The notes beneath the pieces are model-generated. The model did no database searches, was not told where the DNA came from, and saw nothing but the letters and a program-made list of their open reading frames with translations. From positions 3,749,001 through 3,813,000 of the forward strand of contig NC_008576.1 in NCBI RefSeq assembly GCF_000014865.1: 64,000 nucleotides of DNA. Direction: 5' to 3'. Origin of the DNA: Magnetococcus marinus MC-1. Lineage in GTDB: Bacteria > Pseudomonadota > Magnetococcia > Magnetococcales > Magnetococcaceae. Within the stretch, counting starts at the first letter, position 1. Every line of letters begins with the position of its first letter. Both the position numbers and the translations under genes were made by a program. Positions 38,767 to 48,308 of the stretch are shown piece by piece.

Positions 38767-39660
38767 TCAGTTTTCCCCCAGACCACGCCATACCAGCACA
38801 AAGGCGCATGCCGTCTGGCTGCCCTGCGCACGACCGTGTGCCGCAACAGATAGGATGGCAGAGGCCGACAGCAGCACCGGCAGCTGCGCACCATCGCCAC
38901 ACAACAATTGGCACGACAGGTTTTGTTGGGCCCCCTGGGCCTGAACACGGCTCAGCAGATCTTCCATGACCAAATCAGGGAACAACCCCCCCACCGACAT
39001 CCCCAAGATATCCTCTTCATCATACCGGCTCATGGCCGCCGCCGCTGGGTTGCTGGAGGTAATCATACCCCCTGCATCACACACCACCAGCCCTTCGGAG
39101 AGGGAAGAGACCAGACTCTCCATGCTCAAGCGCGCGATGGCGTGCTCCTGCACCTGCTGCTCTAGGCTAAGCTGACGATTAACCAACTGCTGATCCTGTG
39201 TCCAACGGTTACAGGCATTATGGGCCAGCTGCAAAATCTCATCCCGCGTCAGGGGTTTGCGGGTGAGTAATACATCGTGTTGGATGGTCTGCTGGATCTC
39301 ATCCACCCCACGATCACTATAGGCCGTGACAAAAATGATGTAGATGCGATCATCCAGATCTCGAATCCGACGAGCCGTCTCCAAGCCATCAATACCGGGG
39401 GGCATGCGTATATCCACAAAAGCCACTGCAAAGGGGCGATTGTCCACCAACGACTGCTCGACCAGCGTCACCGCATCCACCCCCTGTAGGGCGGTTGCCA
39501 GCTCAAAGGCACGCTCCAACCCTACAGGTTCAACCTCGACCTCATCGGTAAACATGGCCAGTGCGGAAACCTGCTTGGCCCGTGGCTCTAGAATATTGCG
39601 ATACACATTCAGCAGTTGTTCGTCATCATCCACCACCAGAATGCGTTGGTTGATCGTCAC
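38767..39660 (-). CDS. Response regulator with enlarged receiver and PAS domain
   Basis: A 297-residue protein. The receiver shows DDD at 11-13, phosphoacceptor Asp83 in FVDIRMPPG, TAYSD and RKPLTRDE, with the same inserted region as the neighbouring regulators. A linker helix leads to a PAS domain at about 180-290 (LVVCDAGGMITSSNPAAAAM). No effector domain is present. Its start overlaps the stop of the cyclase gene by 4 bases (ATGA type), so the two are translationally coupled. The PAS domain may sense a small ligand or mediate protein contact. Confidence 0.85.
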   Translation of the reverse strand: MTINQRILVVDDDEQLLNVYRNILEPRAKQVSALAMFTDEVEVEPVGLERAFELATALQGVDAVTLVEQSLVDNRPFAVAFVDIRMPPGIDGLETARRIRDLDDRIYIIFVTAYSDRGVDEIQQTIQHDVLLTRKPLTRDEILQLAHNACNRWTQDQQLVNRQLSLEQQVQEHAIARLSMESLVSSLSEGLVVCDAGGMITSSNPAAAAMSRYDEEDILGMSVGGLFPDLVMEDLLSRVQAQGAQQNLSCQLLCGDGAQLPVLLSASAILSVAAHGRAQGSQTACAFVLVWRGLGEN

Positions 39661-41105
39661 GACGTTTCCCCTTCCTTCCCAAGCGGCACCTTGTAGGGTG
39701 TCTGTACGGTAAGATCGATGGTTTCTGAATAACGGTTAGCCATACCCCAGCAGCGTTGTAGAAACAGTCGTGTTGGCACATCATCGGGACAGGCGGCTAA
39801 ACAATCCTGAAAGCACTGCAAAGCCTCTTTAATGCTCCCTTCATGGTACAACTTTACACCGTTTTCGTAGAGCGAAATGATCCCCTCTCGCGCAGTGCGT
39901 TGCGGCTCTGGCCAGGCATCCACAATTTCATAAAAGGCCATAGAATCCCGCTTTCCCCGTACCTTGACCCAATCCACCAGACGGGTGGAAAAAGCGTCAG
40001 GGGCAAGCAAAGCCGCACAGGCCGCCGCCGAGAGCATGACCGGCACCCCATAGGTCTTGGTTAACCCTTCGGTACGTGCGGCAAGATTGACCGTATCGCC
40101 AATAACGGTGGTGTCCATGCGGTCCGACTCACCAATGGTGCCCAACATTAAGCGCCCCACATTGATGCCAACCCCAATGGCAATCGGCTGATATCCGGCG
40201 CGACCTCGCCCCAGGTTGTATTCATGCAGGCGATGACTCATCTCAATGGTGGTGCGTACCGCATTATCTGGCTCTTCAAACAGCGCCATAATGCCATCGC
40301 CCAGATATTTATCAATAATCCCATCGTGCTTGCGGATGATGGGCCCCATATGGCCCAAATAGCTGTTGATAAAACGAAAGCTGTCCGTTGGGGTTAAGGT
40401 CTCGGAAAAGGCCGTGAAGGAGCGTATATCCGAAAACATCACCGTCATCACCCGCTCACTGCACTCCCCTAATGAAAGGTGTCCCCCATCGGTCGCGGGA
40501 TCCAGCACATGAATAAATTTACGCGGCACAAATTTGTTAAAGACCTCCAACTGCTCTTGCAACTGGTGATGTTTGCGCGCCAGCGAATCCCGACTCTCTG
40601 CCAATTCCCGATCCCGCTGCCAACTGACGCAGGCATTGCGGGCCATTTGAAAAATCTCTTCTTTAGAGAGCGGCTTGCGCCCCAGCACCACATCGTGCCT
40701 TAATTGCCGCTGGATCTCTTCAATGCTGCGGTCACTATAGGCTGTGACGATAATAATGTAGATGGAGGGATCCTCTTGGCGAATACGCGAGGCGGCCTCA
40801 AGGCCATCAATACCCGGTGGCATACGTATATCCACAAAGGCAACCGCATAGGGGCGCCCCTCCTGGACCGCTTGGCGCACCGCCTCGACCCCTTCCAGCC
40901 CCTGCGCAACCGCCGTCACATCAAAATGGGTGAGCAGGTCACACTCCTCCTCTGCTGGGCGTGGCGCCACCTCTCCTTCTGCCAAAAAATCCAGCAGATG
41001 GTCACTCACATGGGCGGAGGCTGGTTGAGGGGCCAGAATATGCCGATAAGCATCCCTTAAATGGGCATCATCATCCAACACCAGTACACGGTTATTGGTC
41101 TGCAT
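39657..41105 (-). CDS. Response regulator with class III adenylate/guanylate cyclase
   Basis: A 482-residue protein. The enlarged receiver (phosphoacceptor Asp92 in FVDIRMPPG) is followed by a linker coil (HQLQEQLEVFNKFVPRKF) and a class III cyclase domain at about 200-390. Metal-binding Asp residues are in MFSDIRSFTAF and YLGDGIMALF, and the transition-state Asn/Arg pair is in GDTVNLAARTE, so it looks active. Substrate choice between ATP and GTP cannot be read with certainty. A short tail with helical repeats ends the protein. ATG 41105 with GGAGG nine bases upstream is preferred over ATG 41114. It overlaps the kinase gene upstream by 14 bases. Confidence 0.9.
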   Translation of the reverse strand: MQTNNRVLVLDDDAHLRDAYRHILAPQPASAHVSDHLLDFLAEGEVAPRPAEEECDLLTHFDVTAVAQGLEGVEAVRQAVQEGRPYAVAFVDIRMPPGIDGLEAASRIRQEDPSIYIIIVTAYSDRSIEEIQRQLRHDVVLGRKPLSKEEIFQMARNACVSWQRDRELAESRDSLARKHHQLQEQLEVFNKFVPRKFIHVLDPATDGGHLSLGECSERVMTVMFSDIRSFTAFSETLTPTDSFRFINSYLGHMGPIIRKHDGIIDKYLGDGIMALFEEPDNAVRTTIEMSHRLHEYNLGRGRAGYQPIAIGVGINVGRLMLGTIGESDRMDTTVIGDTVNLAARTEGLTKTYGVPVMLSAAACAALLAPDAFSTRLVDWVKVRGKRDSMAFYEIVDAWPEPQRTAREGIISLYENGVKLYHEGSIKEALQCFQDCLAACPDDVPTRLFLQRCWGMANRYSETIDLTVQTPYKVPLGKEGETS

Positions 41106-43497
41106 GTTTGACATCCTCCCCGGTTAGCGGCAAATGGAGCCGAAAGAGACAACCCTGCCCTATGCCAGCGCTCTCCACTTCAAGTTTGCCTTGCATGGAT
41201 TGCACAAAACTGGCCGCCGAATGCAAACCAAAACCCGTGCCTCGATTTTTGGTGGTATAACCAAAACGAAAAACATGCGCCACTTGCTCTGGGGCAATAC
41301 CACATCCATTATCCTGCACCTGAAGCATCAAGCCCCCCCCTTCATCTCGCCGGGCGACGATGTGAATCCATCCTGCGGCAGGGTCCGTGGACAAGCGCTG
41401 CCCAATCGCTTCTTGGCTGTTTTTAATCAAGTTTATGACCAGTTGTAACAGTTGACTGCGGGGTAAATAGATATTTTCCAAGCCATCCTCGCACTCAAGG
41501 GTGAGTTCAATATGGAATTTTTCCAGCTTGTCCGCTTGGATCAATACCGCATCATTGAGCAAATCCCGCAGATCAAAATGGGTTAGCAGCATATAGTGCG
41601 AGGCATCCTGATGAATCTTAATAATTTCAGAAATATGCTGAATACCGGTGCGGATTTTCTCGGCATTGTCGGTAAAGTCCAGGTTGGACATTTTCGCCAA
41701 TCGGCTGGAGAGTTCATCAAAGATGGAGAGCACACCATTCAGAATATCCCCCTCACCCTTGCCCTGCGCCCTTTTGTTCTGAATACTCTCCCCTACCCGA
41801 CCAAACAGCCCAGCTAACGCCTTTAACTCCTTGCTAGAATCTCCAATCATATCGGAACGGCTCATAATCCCCATAATGACATTACCGATATTATGCAAAA
41901 TTGAAACGCTCATTTCTGCCACCCCCGCTTGGAAGGAGGCATAACGCTCTTTTTCCTCTGCCTTTTTGCGCTCGGTCAAATCATGGGCAATATGGATCGA
42001 ACCCGTCAGTTCCCCGCTCACTGCGTGGATCGGGTAGACCGACACCTCGTAATTGCCGCCCAAGCGTGCCTCCAAAAGTACCTTGCTGTTGGGGCAGCTC
42101 TGGGACAAAAGCTGCCCATGAGGGCAAGCCTCGAAGGGTTCTTTAACCCCATGCAGCGCTTCATAACAGGGCATGCCTTGTATTTTTTGCTGTGAGATTC
42201 CCAAAACTTTAGCCATTGCTCGGTTACAGCGCACAATTTTATAGTGGGTATCGACAATTAAAATTGGCTCTGTGATCGCATTAAAAGTTCGTTTCCACGC
42301 ATCTCTGGCTTCCTCTAAAGCCCATTCGGCCTGTTTTATCTCGGTTATGTCCTGTACCGTGCCGACCATGCGCAACGCCTTACCTGCGGCATCCCGCACC
42401 ACATCTCCCTTGGCGCGCACCACCCGCACGTCGCCTGCCGGACGGCGTATGCGATATTCTATGTCATAGATATCGTTTGGATCGGCAAACGCGCGTTGCA
42501 AGGCTTCGTGCACCAACGCCCTATCCTTAACATGCACCACCTCCAAAAACTGCTCGGCAGGCATGGCTTGGGGCTGTAGAGGCCGCTCAAATATGCGGTA
42601 GACCTCATCGCTACAGGTTAACAGGTTGGTGGCGTAATCCCAGTCCCAGCTGCCCAGATGGGCCAGCTGTTGCGCCCGCTCCAAGCGCGCACGGATCTTT
42701 TCATTTTGCTCTTCTAAAATCACCCGGTCGGTAATATCTCGGTCTACCCCTTGATAACCGGCAAAATGGCCCTCTTCATCAAAAATGGGCACACCACAGC
42801 TTTCCAACACCACGAGGTGGCCATTTTTATGCCGGTTACGGTTGACCAGTTTTTCAATAGGCCTACGTTGTTCAACAAGCACCTGAAAGTTGGCCCTCAC
42901 CCGTTGGGCCTCATCGTGGGGCATGAGGTCAAAAGGGGTTTTTCCCATCATTTCTGCGGGTGAATAGCCCAACATCTGTTCCACCATGGGGCTGGAATAG
43001 GTGTATACACCCTCTGCGTCCACCGCCCAAATCCAGTCATTGCTGCTCTCAACCAAAGCCTTAAAGCGCCGCTCGCTACGCGCCATGGCATCCATGAGGC
43101 TACTCTTGTTAATGGCATTATGCAGTGTTTTTGAGAGAAAATCCGCAAAGTTTGCCCCGTCATCACGGTAGACAAAATCCGTTGCCCCCAAACGAATCGA
43201 AGTAACCGCTACCTGTACCGTGGCCTCATGTGCCACCATAATGACCGGCGGAACATTGTCTCCCTCCTGCAACAGCCGTCGCAACAGATCAATGCCATCC
43301 TCGCTGCCCTTGAGATGGTAATCAATAAGGATCGCGTCATATGCGCCGGCTTGCACCTCTGCTAAAATCGCACCCTGCTCTTGCACCCACACCCATTCAA
43401 AGCCATCGTGAGCCAAGCGGTGTTGCAGGAAGGCTGGGAAATCCTTATTATCATCAACACACAAAATTTTTAATTTTTTGCCGCACGAGCCAGACAT
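41092..43497 (-). CDS. Soluble REC-PAS-PAS-PAS histidine kinase with LHNIGN motif
   Basis: An 801-residue protein without membrane segments. It begins with a receiver (DDN near 16, ILIDYHL), followed by three PAS domains at about 145-265, 290-400 and 410-515. The third contains a cysteine-rich stretch (PCYEALHG, ACPHGQ, SCPN). The dimerisation region has an unusual phosphoacceptor, His535 in SILHNIGN, in place of the usual SHExRTP, and the HATPase domain is complete (NSQEA, DNGCGI, GTGFGLH). Reading order on the minus strand is kinase 43504, this kinase, cyclase regulator, PAS regulator, so it sits mid-operon. The gap to the upstream kinase is only 6 bases. Confidence 0.9.
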   Translation of the reverse strand: MSGSCGKKLKILCVDDNKDFPAFLQHRLAHDGFEWVWVQEQGAILAEVQAGAYDAILIDYHLKGSEDGIDLLRRLLQEGDNVPPVIMVAHEATVQVAVTSIRLGATDFVYRDDGANFADFLSKTLHNAINKSSLMDAMARSERRFKALVESSNDWIWAVDAEGVYTYSSPMVEQMLGYSPAEMMGKTPFDLMPHDEAQRVRANFQVLVEQRRPIEKLVNRNRHKNGHLVVLESCGVPIFDEEGHFAGYQGVDRDITDRVILEEQNEKIRARLERAQQLAHLGSWDWDYATNLLTCSDEVYRIFERPLQPQAMPAEQFLEVVHVKDRALVHEALQRAFADPNDIYDIEYRIRRPAGDVRVVRAKGDVVRDAAGKALRMVGTVQDITEIKQAEWALEEARDAWKRTFNAITEPILIVDTHYKIVRCNRAMAKVLGISQQKIQGMPCYEALHGVKEPFEACPHGQLLSQSCPNSKVLLEARLGGNYEVSVYPIHAVSGELTGSIHIAHDLTERKKAEEKERYASFQAGVAEMSVSILHNIGNVIMGIMSRSDMIGDSSKELKALAGLFGRVGESIQNKRAQGKGEGDILNGVLSIFDELSSRLAKMSNLDFTDNAEKIRTGIQHISEIIKIHQDASHYMLLTHFDLRDLLNDAVLIQADKLEKFHIELTLECEDGLENIYLPRSQLLQLVINLIKNSQEAIGQRLSTDPAAGWIHIVARRDEGGGLMLQVQDNGCGIAPEQVAHVFRFGYTTKNRGTGFGLHSAASFVQSMQGKLEVESAGIGQGCLFRLHLPLTGEDVKHADQ

Positions 43498-43503
43498 TGC
43501 ACG

Positions 43504-45927
43504 CTACCCTTCCTTGACGATCGGATGATTGGCACCAGCTTCATTCGGCAAGATCTCCATAGGCAGCGTGACAATAAAGAGCGCGCCTCGACCCAACCCT
43601 TCACTTTGGCAAACGATTTCACCCCCTATAGACTGCACAAAGTTAGCGGCCGAGTGCAGACCAAACCCTGTGCCCTTCTCCTTGGTGGTATAGCCAAAGC
43701 GAAAAGTCTCGGCTAATTTATCGGTCGCAATACCGCAGCCATTATCCTGTACCCTAATTTCCAACCAAGCACGCTCTTTTTGTTCCACACTCACTATGAT
43801 TTGACCCTTTTCATCATGATCTTGAAAGCGCGTAACAATCGCCTCGCGACTGTTTTTGATTAAGTTAATAATCAACTGCAACAACTGACTGCGCGGCAAT
43901 GCTACCTGTTCCAGCGTTTGGGTAAAGTTTAGCTGCACCTCAATGTCATATTTATCCAAACTGTCAGACTGGATCATAATGGCGTCGTCAATCAAACTGG
44001 CGAGATCAAACCGGGTAACCATGGTGTGTTGGGCGGAGTCCTGATGGATTTTAATGATCTCTGATATGTGGAAAACGCCTTGATGAATCGCGGCGGCATT
44101 TTCCATAAAATCGGCCTTGGCCATGTTGGCCAATTTTGTACTAATCTCTTCAAAAGCGGGCAGTAAACCGGTGAGAATTTGCGTATCACTCTGCCCTTTT
44201 TCCCGTTTAAGGGCCACACTTCTGCCCACCCGGTCAAACAGTTCTGCCGTATGTGCCAACGCCTCACTGGCACTTGTAATGCGCTCAGAGCGGTTCATGA
44301 TGCTCATGATGGCATTACCGATATTATGCAGGATAGAGATGCTCATCTCTGCCACGCCCGCCTGGAAGGAGGCATGTTGCTCGCGCTCTTCCGCGCGTTT
44401 ACGGTCACTAATATCGCGCACCACCCCTACTGCGTGCCAGTTATCGCCGTGGGGGACGGCGGCCAAAGAGATCTCCATGGCAAATTCAGAGCCGTCCTTG
44501 CGCAGCGCCGTAAGTTCAAGGGTTTTATCTACCGCCGCACCAGAGCCGGTCATGGCAAACTGGGCAAAACCTCGCTTGAAGGACTCATGGTAGCGTTTGG
44601 GAGCTACGAGGGTATGCAGATCTTGGCCCAGCACCTCCGACTCGGCATGGCCAAAAATGCGTTCTGCCGCAGCGTTCCAAAACGAGACCCGGCCAAATTC
44701 ATCAATCATGATAATGGCATCCTGGGCAGCCTGGGCGATCATGCGGGTGCGTTCGATGCTCTCTTGCAGCGCTTGGGTCATTTTGATCTGCTCTGTGATA
44801 TCTTCAGCAGCGCTCAAAGAGCCGGTGATTTGCCCTTCATCATCTTTGACCAAGGTATGGTGCCACGCCAGCATGCGCCGCTGGCCTGACTTGGTGACCG
44901 CTGCGCTTTCTACATACTCTGCGCCCTCGATCTGCCCAAGACAGACGGCGGTGTGAATCTTCCTCTGCTGTTCACGCACATCGGAGGGGCTAACCTTATC
45001 AAACCAATTTTTACCCAGCAGCGCTTCCCGAGAATATTCTAGAACGGTGCAGCCTTTATTATTAATCAACTCAACGATGCCGTCACGGTCCAGTTTAACA
45101 ATGATACTTCCAACAATATCAAGATATTGTTTAGCTTTGTTGCGCTCCAAAACAACCTGCTTACTTTCGGTTTCGGCATTCCAACACCTAGCGGTTTCCT
45201 GGTGGATTCGGCGCCCCAACAGCCACAGGCCAAACATACCGATGATCCAGATTGCAAAGATGACCGATCCCTGCCGCAGCACATGCTGCCTCCCCATGGT
45301 CTCCCAGGGCAGCATGTGTATGGTGACCGATAGCCCGCCCCGGACATCACCCAGTTTATAACCTTGATGAGCATGGCATTTGAGGCAGCCCTCCTCAGTG
45401 ATCAACGGCTGCATCAGACGTAAGACGCTTTTTCCGTCTTTCTGGAGAAAGTCGGCGACCTCTGTTTCGCCCTGTTCAAAATGCTTTAATGCACTCATTT
45501 CCCAGGGATCGGCATAATTACCGGGATTAAGGGGTTTAAGACTGGTGAGGTGGCCTTGAATATCCCCATTATCGCGAATGACTTGGTAGATCTGGCGTAG
45601 CATGTAAGCGGGATTCATTAAGGTGAGTTGACGCCCCGAGGGGGTAGAGATATCGCGCTCATCCACATGGGCCAAAAAGGGGTTAGCAGGGGTTATTTTT
45701 GTCATAGGCACATAGACGCCACCATGCATACTTGCCCAGTAGCGGAAGTCGAGGTCTCGTTCTAGGGCGGTGCGAGCCTGAGAAAGGGCCAACCGTTGCA
45801 TATCCTGTTTGATTTCAAAAAGGCTACCAGCAACCAACAGCAGCATGAGCAGTGACCACAGAATGGCCATTTTCATGGTGGGGAAAAATGAAACACCAGC
45901 CGTTGCATTGGGAATGAAGGATTTCAT
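43504..45927 (-). CDS. Membrane histidine kinase with periplasmic CxxCH and LHNIGN motif
   Basis: An 807-residue kinase. Membrane segments lie at about 20-37 and 221-238. The periplasmic region resembles the Tll0287/DUF3365 sensor domain (NPGNYADPWE...) and carries C181-x-x-C184-H185 (GCLKCH). A helix and two PAS domains follow (about 275-390 and 400-515), then the phosphoacceptor His534 in SILHNIGN and a full HATPase domain (DNGCGI, GTGFGLH). The last 290 residues are closely similar to those of the next kinase. ATG 45927 has GGGAGGAACG upstream; the frame is open to 45981. It starts the signalling operon. Confidence 0.9.
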   Translation of the reverse strand: MKSFIPNATAGVSFFPTMKMAILWSLLMLLLVAGSLFEIKQDMQRLALSQARTALERDLDFRYWASMHGGVYVPMTKITPANPFLAHVDERDISTPSGRQLTLMNPAYMLRQIYQVIRDNGDIQGHLTSLKPLNPGNYADPWEMSALKHFEQGETEVADFLQKDGKSVLRLMQPLITEEGCLKCHAHQGYKLGDVRGGLSVTIHMLPWETMGRQHVLRQGSVIFAIWIIGMFGLWLLGRRIHQETARCWNAETESKQVVLERNKAKQYLDIVGSIIVKLDRDGIVELINNKGCTVLEYSREALLGKNWFDKVSPSDVREQQRKIHTAVCLGQIEGAEYVESAAVTKSGQRRMLAWHHTLVKDDEGQITGSLSAAEDITEQIKMTQALQESIERTRMIAQAAQDAIIMIDEFGRVSFWNAAAERIFGHAESEVLGQDLHTLVAPKRYHESFKRGFAQFAMTGSGAAVDKTLELTALRKDGSEFAMEISLAAVPHGDNWHAVGVVRDISDRKRAEEREQHASFQAGVAEMSISILHNIGNAIMSIMNRSERITSASEALAHTAELFDRVGRSVALKREKGQSDTQILTGLLPAFEEISTKLANMAKADFMENAAAIHQGVFHISEIIKIHQDSAQHTMVTRFDLASLIDDAIMIQSDSLDKYDIEVQLNFTQTLEQVALPRSQLLQLIINLIKNSREAIVTRFQDHDEKGQIIVSVEQKERAWLEIRVQDNGCGIATDKLAETFRFGYTTKEKGTGFGLHSAANFVQSIGGEIVCQSEGLGRGALFIVTLPMEILPNEAGANHPIVKEG

Positions 45928-46562
45928 CGTTCCTCCCTCTTTCGCGAAGGGTGGGGAGACTGACAGCCGATCGCAGACCAACCCTAGATCTGCAACGGCT
46001 GGATGCGTTACAAGGAGCGTTCAGAGCCCCCCGTTGTTGTGCCACAGGGCTGACACGCCCTAAGTTGTGGAGACACCCCTTTGAAAGCAACCTTGCCTTA
46101 CCCGTGCCGCCTTGGAGCTTTGCGCACCCTCACCCCATATGGCCCACTCGGCCTACTGCGCACCCTTTAAGCGCGTGTGGCTGGAACGGGGTTTTTTGGA
46201 ACGGCAGCGGTTGTCAACCGCGCACCGAGCCGGGGCTACAAGCGATCCATCCAACCGGCATGCTCTTTTCCTTAAGTATAACCCGACCACACCAATCTGG
46301 GTAGCACCGATTCCCTCTAGACCAAGAGGTTATCACACGATTAGGCAAAACGTGCCGCACTTGCCCTTGTCTCTTTCATCAACTCCCGTGAAATCTGTAA
46401 AAGATTGGATTGCACTGGCCTTGCCATACCTCACTTCTCGCGTGGCCCACACAACAGGCTACCATGGAGCCGTTTCTTGACACGACCACCGAGGCAAACC
46501 ATAATGCCCCCAGCACCGGCTAAGCGCCTTAAACCTGCCCACCCCCTGCAAAAAGGCACGCC
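45928..46562. other. Divergent intergenic region; no gene seen
   Basis: About 635 bases between the kinase operon (minus) and the methyltransferase gene (plus). Several chance frames overlap here, none with a ribosome site or family features. It should contain the promoter of the signalling operon. No palindrome stands out. Confidence 0.4.
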
Positions 46563-47297
46563 ATGGCCACCTTTAAGCATCACACTTTTTCCTGGTTCGC
46601 CGAACATGAGTTCGCCCACGGAGATGCCGGAAAACGCGCCAACCACAATATGTTGCTCTACCACCTCGTCAAATCCTTCTCCCAACCCACCGTGTTGGAG
46701 TGCGGCACCGCATTGGGACAATCCACCTGCCTGCTGCTTACCGCTGTCGAAGAGCAGCAAGGCCGCCTCTGCTCCTTGGATATACAGGATTGCGCCCATG
46801 TGGCCCAGTCCGACCGCTGGCAGTTTATTCAAACCGATGATCGTGATGCCGCCTATGTCCTAGGCTTGGCACCCTATTTAAGCGAGGGTATCGACGTTCT
46901 GTTTTTAGATAGCGTGCACAGCCGCGCCCATGTTTGGGCACAGTTACAGGCGTGGTACCCCCTGATCAAACAGGGTGGCTATATCGCCTTTGATGATATT
47001 GACCCCACCACCTACCGGCAGGGAGGACGCACCCCCAACCAACAGCGCTGCGCAGAGTTTGGGGATATGTCTGAGATGATCCGTGAGTTTTTCTATGCCA
47101 ATCTGGACGATCTGTTTCTTGCCTACCACTTTGGCATCAGCGGTCGTGGCATTATGAAAAAGCTTGCCCCCATGGGCACCCAACCCAAGCCGCCCATGGT
47201 GACAGCAGAGTGGCCCAACCCCCCTGGCATCACCGAGTCGGCCCGCAACCTTGCCGCCGCCATCGCACGCTATGTGCGCGTCAACCTATTGCCCTAA
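46563..47297 (+). CDS. Class I SAM-dependent methyltransferase (Methyltransf_24 type)
   Basis: A 244-residue cytoplasmic protein. The SAM motif is VLECGTALGQSTCLLL near residue 45. A later acidic LFLDSVHSRAHVWAQ and a segment IAFDDIDPT match the CmcI/Methyltransf_24 pattern, in which the D-S/D-H-x-Y region binds metal or substrate. The substrate is unknown. A second methyltransferase follows 84 bases downstream on the same strand, so they may share a transcript. Confidence 0.75.
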   Translation: MATFKHHTFSWFAEHEFAHGDAGKRANHNMLLYHLVKSFSQPTVLECGTALGQSTCLLLTAVEEQQGRLCSLDIQDCAHVAQSDRWQFIQTDDRDAAYVLGLAPYLSEGIDVLFLDSVHSRAHVWAQLQAWYPLIKQGGYIAFDDIDPTTYRQGGRTPNQQRCAEFGDMSEMIREFFYANLDDLFLAYHFGISGRGIMKKLAPMGTQPKPPMVTAEWPNPPGITESARNLAAAIARYVRVNLLP

Positions 47298-47381
47298 AGG
47301 GACGGCCCATGCTTTTTTGGTTTGTCCCATATCCGATACACAACCCAACCCATCCGTGGCTAACCCTGGGGAGCCAACGGC

Positions 47382-48296
47382 ATGGATAGTGCCTCGCTGC
47401 GAGAAACCATCCGCACCATGGATGCCCACTATCGGCAAAATGGACCCGGAGAAATCTTTGGTTGCGATCTGTTCAAACAGGCCTTCTATCCCATCCGCTA
47501 TGCACGCATCGCCCGGTTTATCCGCAAGCGCTTACAGCCCAAAACCGGCCAAGTGTTGGATATTGGCTGCGCCACGGGGGGATTGCTCGCCGCCTTGCAG
47601 CAACAAGCCCCGCAAAAACAGTACCTGGGCAGCGACATCTCCGGGGTTGCCGTAAGCTATGCCCAACAGAGCCTGCCCCACGCCCACTTTTTTCAAGGGG
47701 GCTTTCCCGACCTGCCGCTGGCCCCAGAGCAACTAGAAGGGGTCATCTGCCTCGAAGTGATGGGCCACCTAACCGACCCCCAGCGCCAAGCCGCCATCTT
47801 GGAGATCAGCCGACTGCTTCAGCCCGATGGCTGGCTCTGTTTTTCGGTCAAGATAAACTATCGGGGCAATGGCTTGGATGAGGAACGCGCACGTGCTCTA
47901 CTGGCGGCCCATTTTGAGATTGTCGACCATCTTTACTACCACAACACCCTGCTCCAGCGCTTTCACCGCCCCACCCAGCGACTGCAGAACCGGGCCAAGG
48001 CTCTACGTCTACGCATGGAGACCCTGGCCGCCCAACTGCGCGGCACGCAGCCCATGCCAGCCACCCTCTCGCCCCAACGCCAACGCATGAACCGCCTCTT
48101 CGCCACCCCCTTGGGGCGGCCCCTCTTTGGGGTATTGCTCTGGCTGACTAAGGGCTGGCACCGTGGGTTGTTTTGGTGGCTCTGTTGGCTACCATTGGGT
48201 CGGGGAATCACTTGGCTGGAGAGCTTGTTGCCCCTCTCCCATGAGGGGATTGTCCTGTTTGCCCATAAAAAAACTGTCGCGGCACCTCCCGCTTAA
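47382..48296 (+). CDS. Class I SAM-dependent methyltransferase
   Basis: A 304-residue protein. The SAM-binding core is LDIGCATGGLLAAL near residue 55, then SDISGVAVSYAQ and CLEVMGHLTDPQRQA, typical of Methyltransf_11/23. The C-terminal third is basic and hydrophobic (WLTKGWHRGLFWWLCWLPLGRG), suggesting membrane association, as in UbiG-like or lipid and glycan methyltransferases. No substrate can be named. It converges on the flagellar block, with its stop 12 bases from the FlhB-like gene. Confidence 0.8.
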   Translation: MDSASLRETIRTMDAHYRQNGPGEIFGCDLFKQAFYPIRYARIARFIRKRLQPKTGQVLDIGCATGGLLAALQQQAPQKQYLGSDISGVAVSYAQQSLPHAHFFQGGFPDLPLAPEQLEGVICLEVMGHLTDPQRQAAILEISRLLQPDGWLCFSVKINYRGNGLDEERARALLAAHFEIVDHLYYHNTLLQRFHRPTQRLQNRAKALRLRMETLAAQLRGTQPMPATLSPQRQRMNRLFATPLGRPLFGVLLWLTKGWHRGLFWWLCWLPLGRGITWLESLLPLSHEGIVLFAHKKTVAAPPA

Positions 48297-48308
48297 CCCC
48301 ACCCATGG

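Noticed and set aside
45951-46480. Overlapping plus-strand frames between the kinase operon and the methyltransferase
   Set aside because: Several frames overlap one another, none has a ribosome site or a domain, and they run through the leader of the minus-strand kinase.
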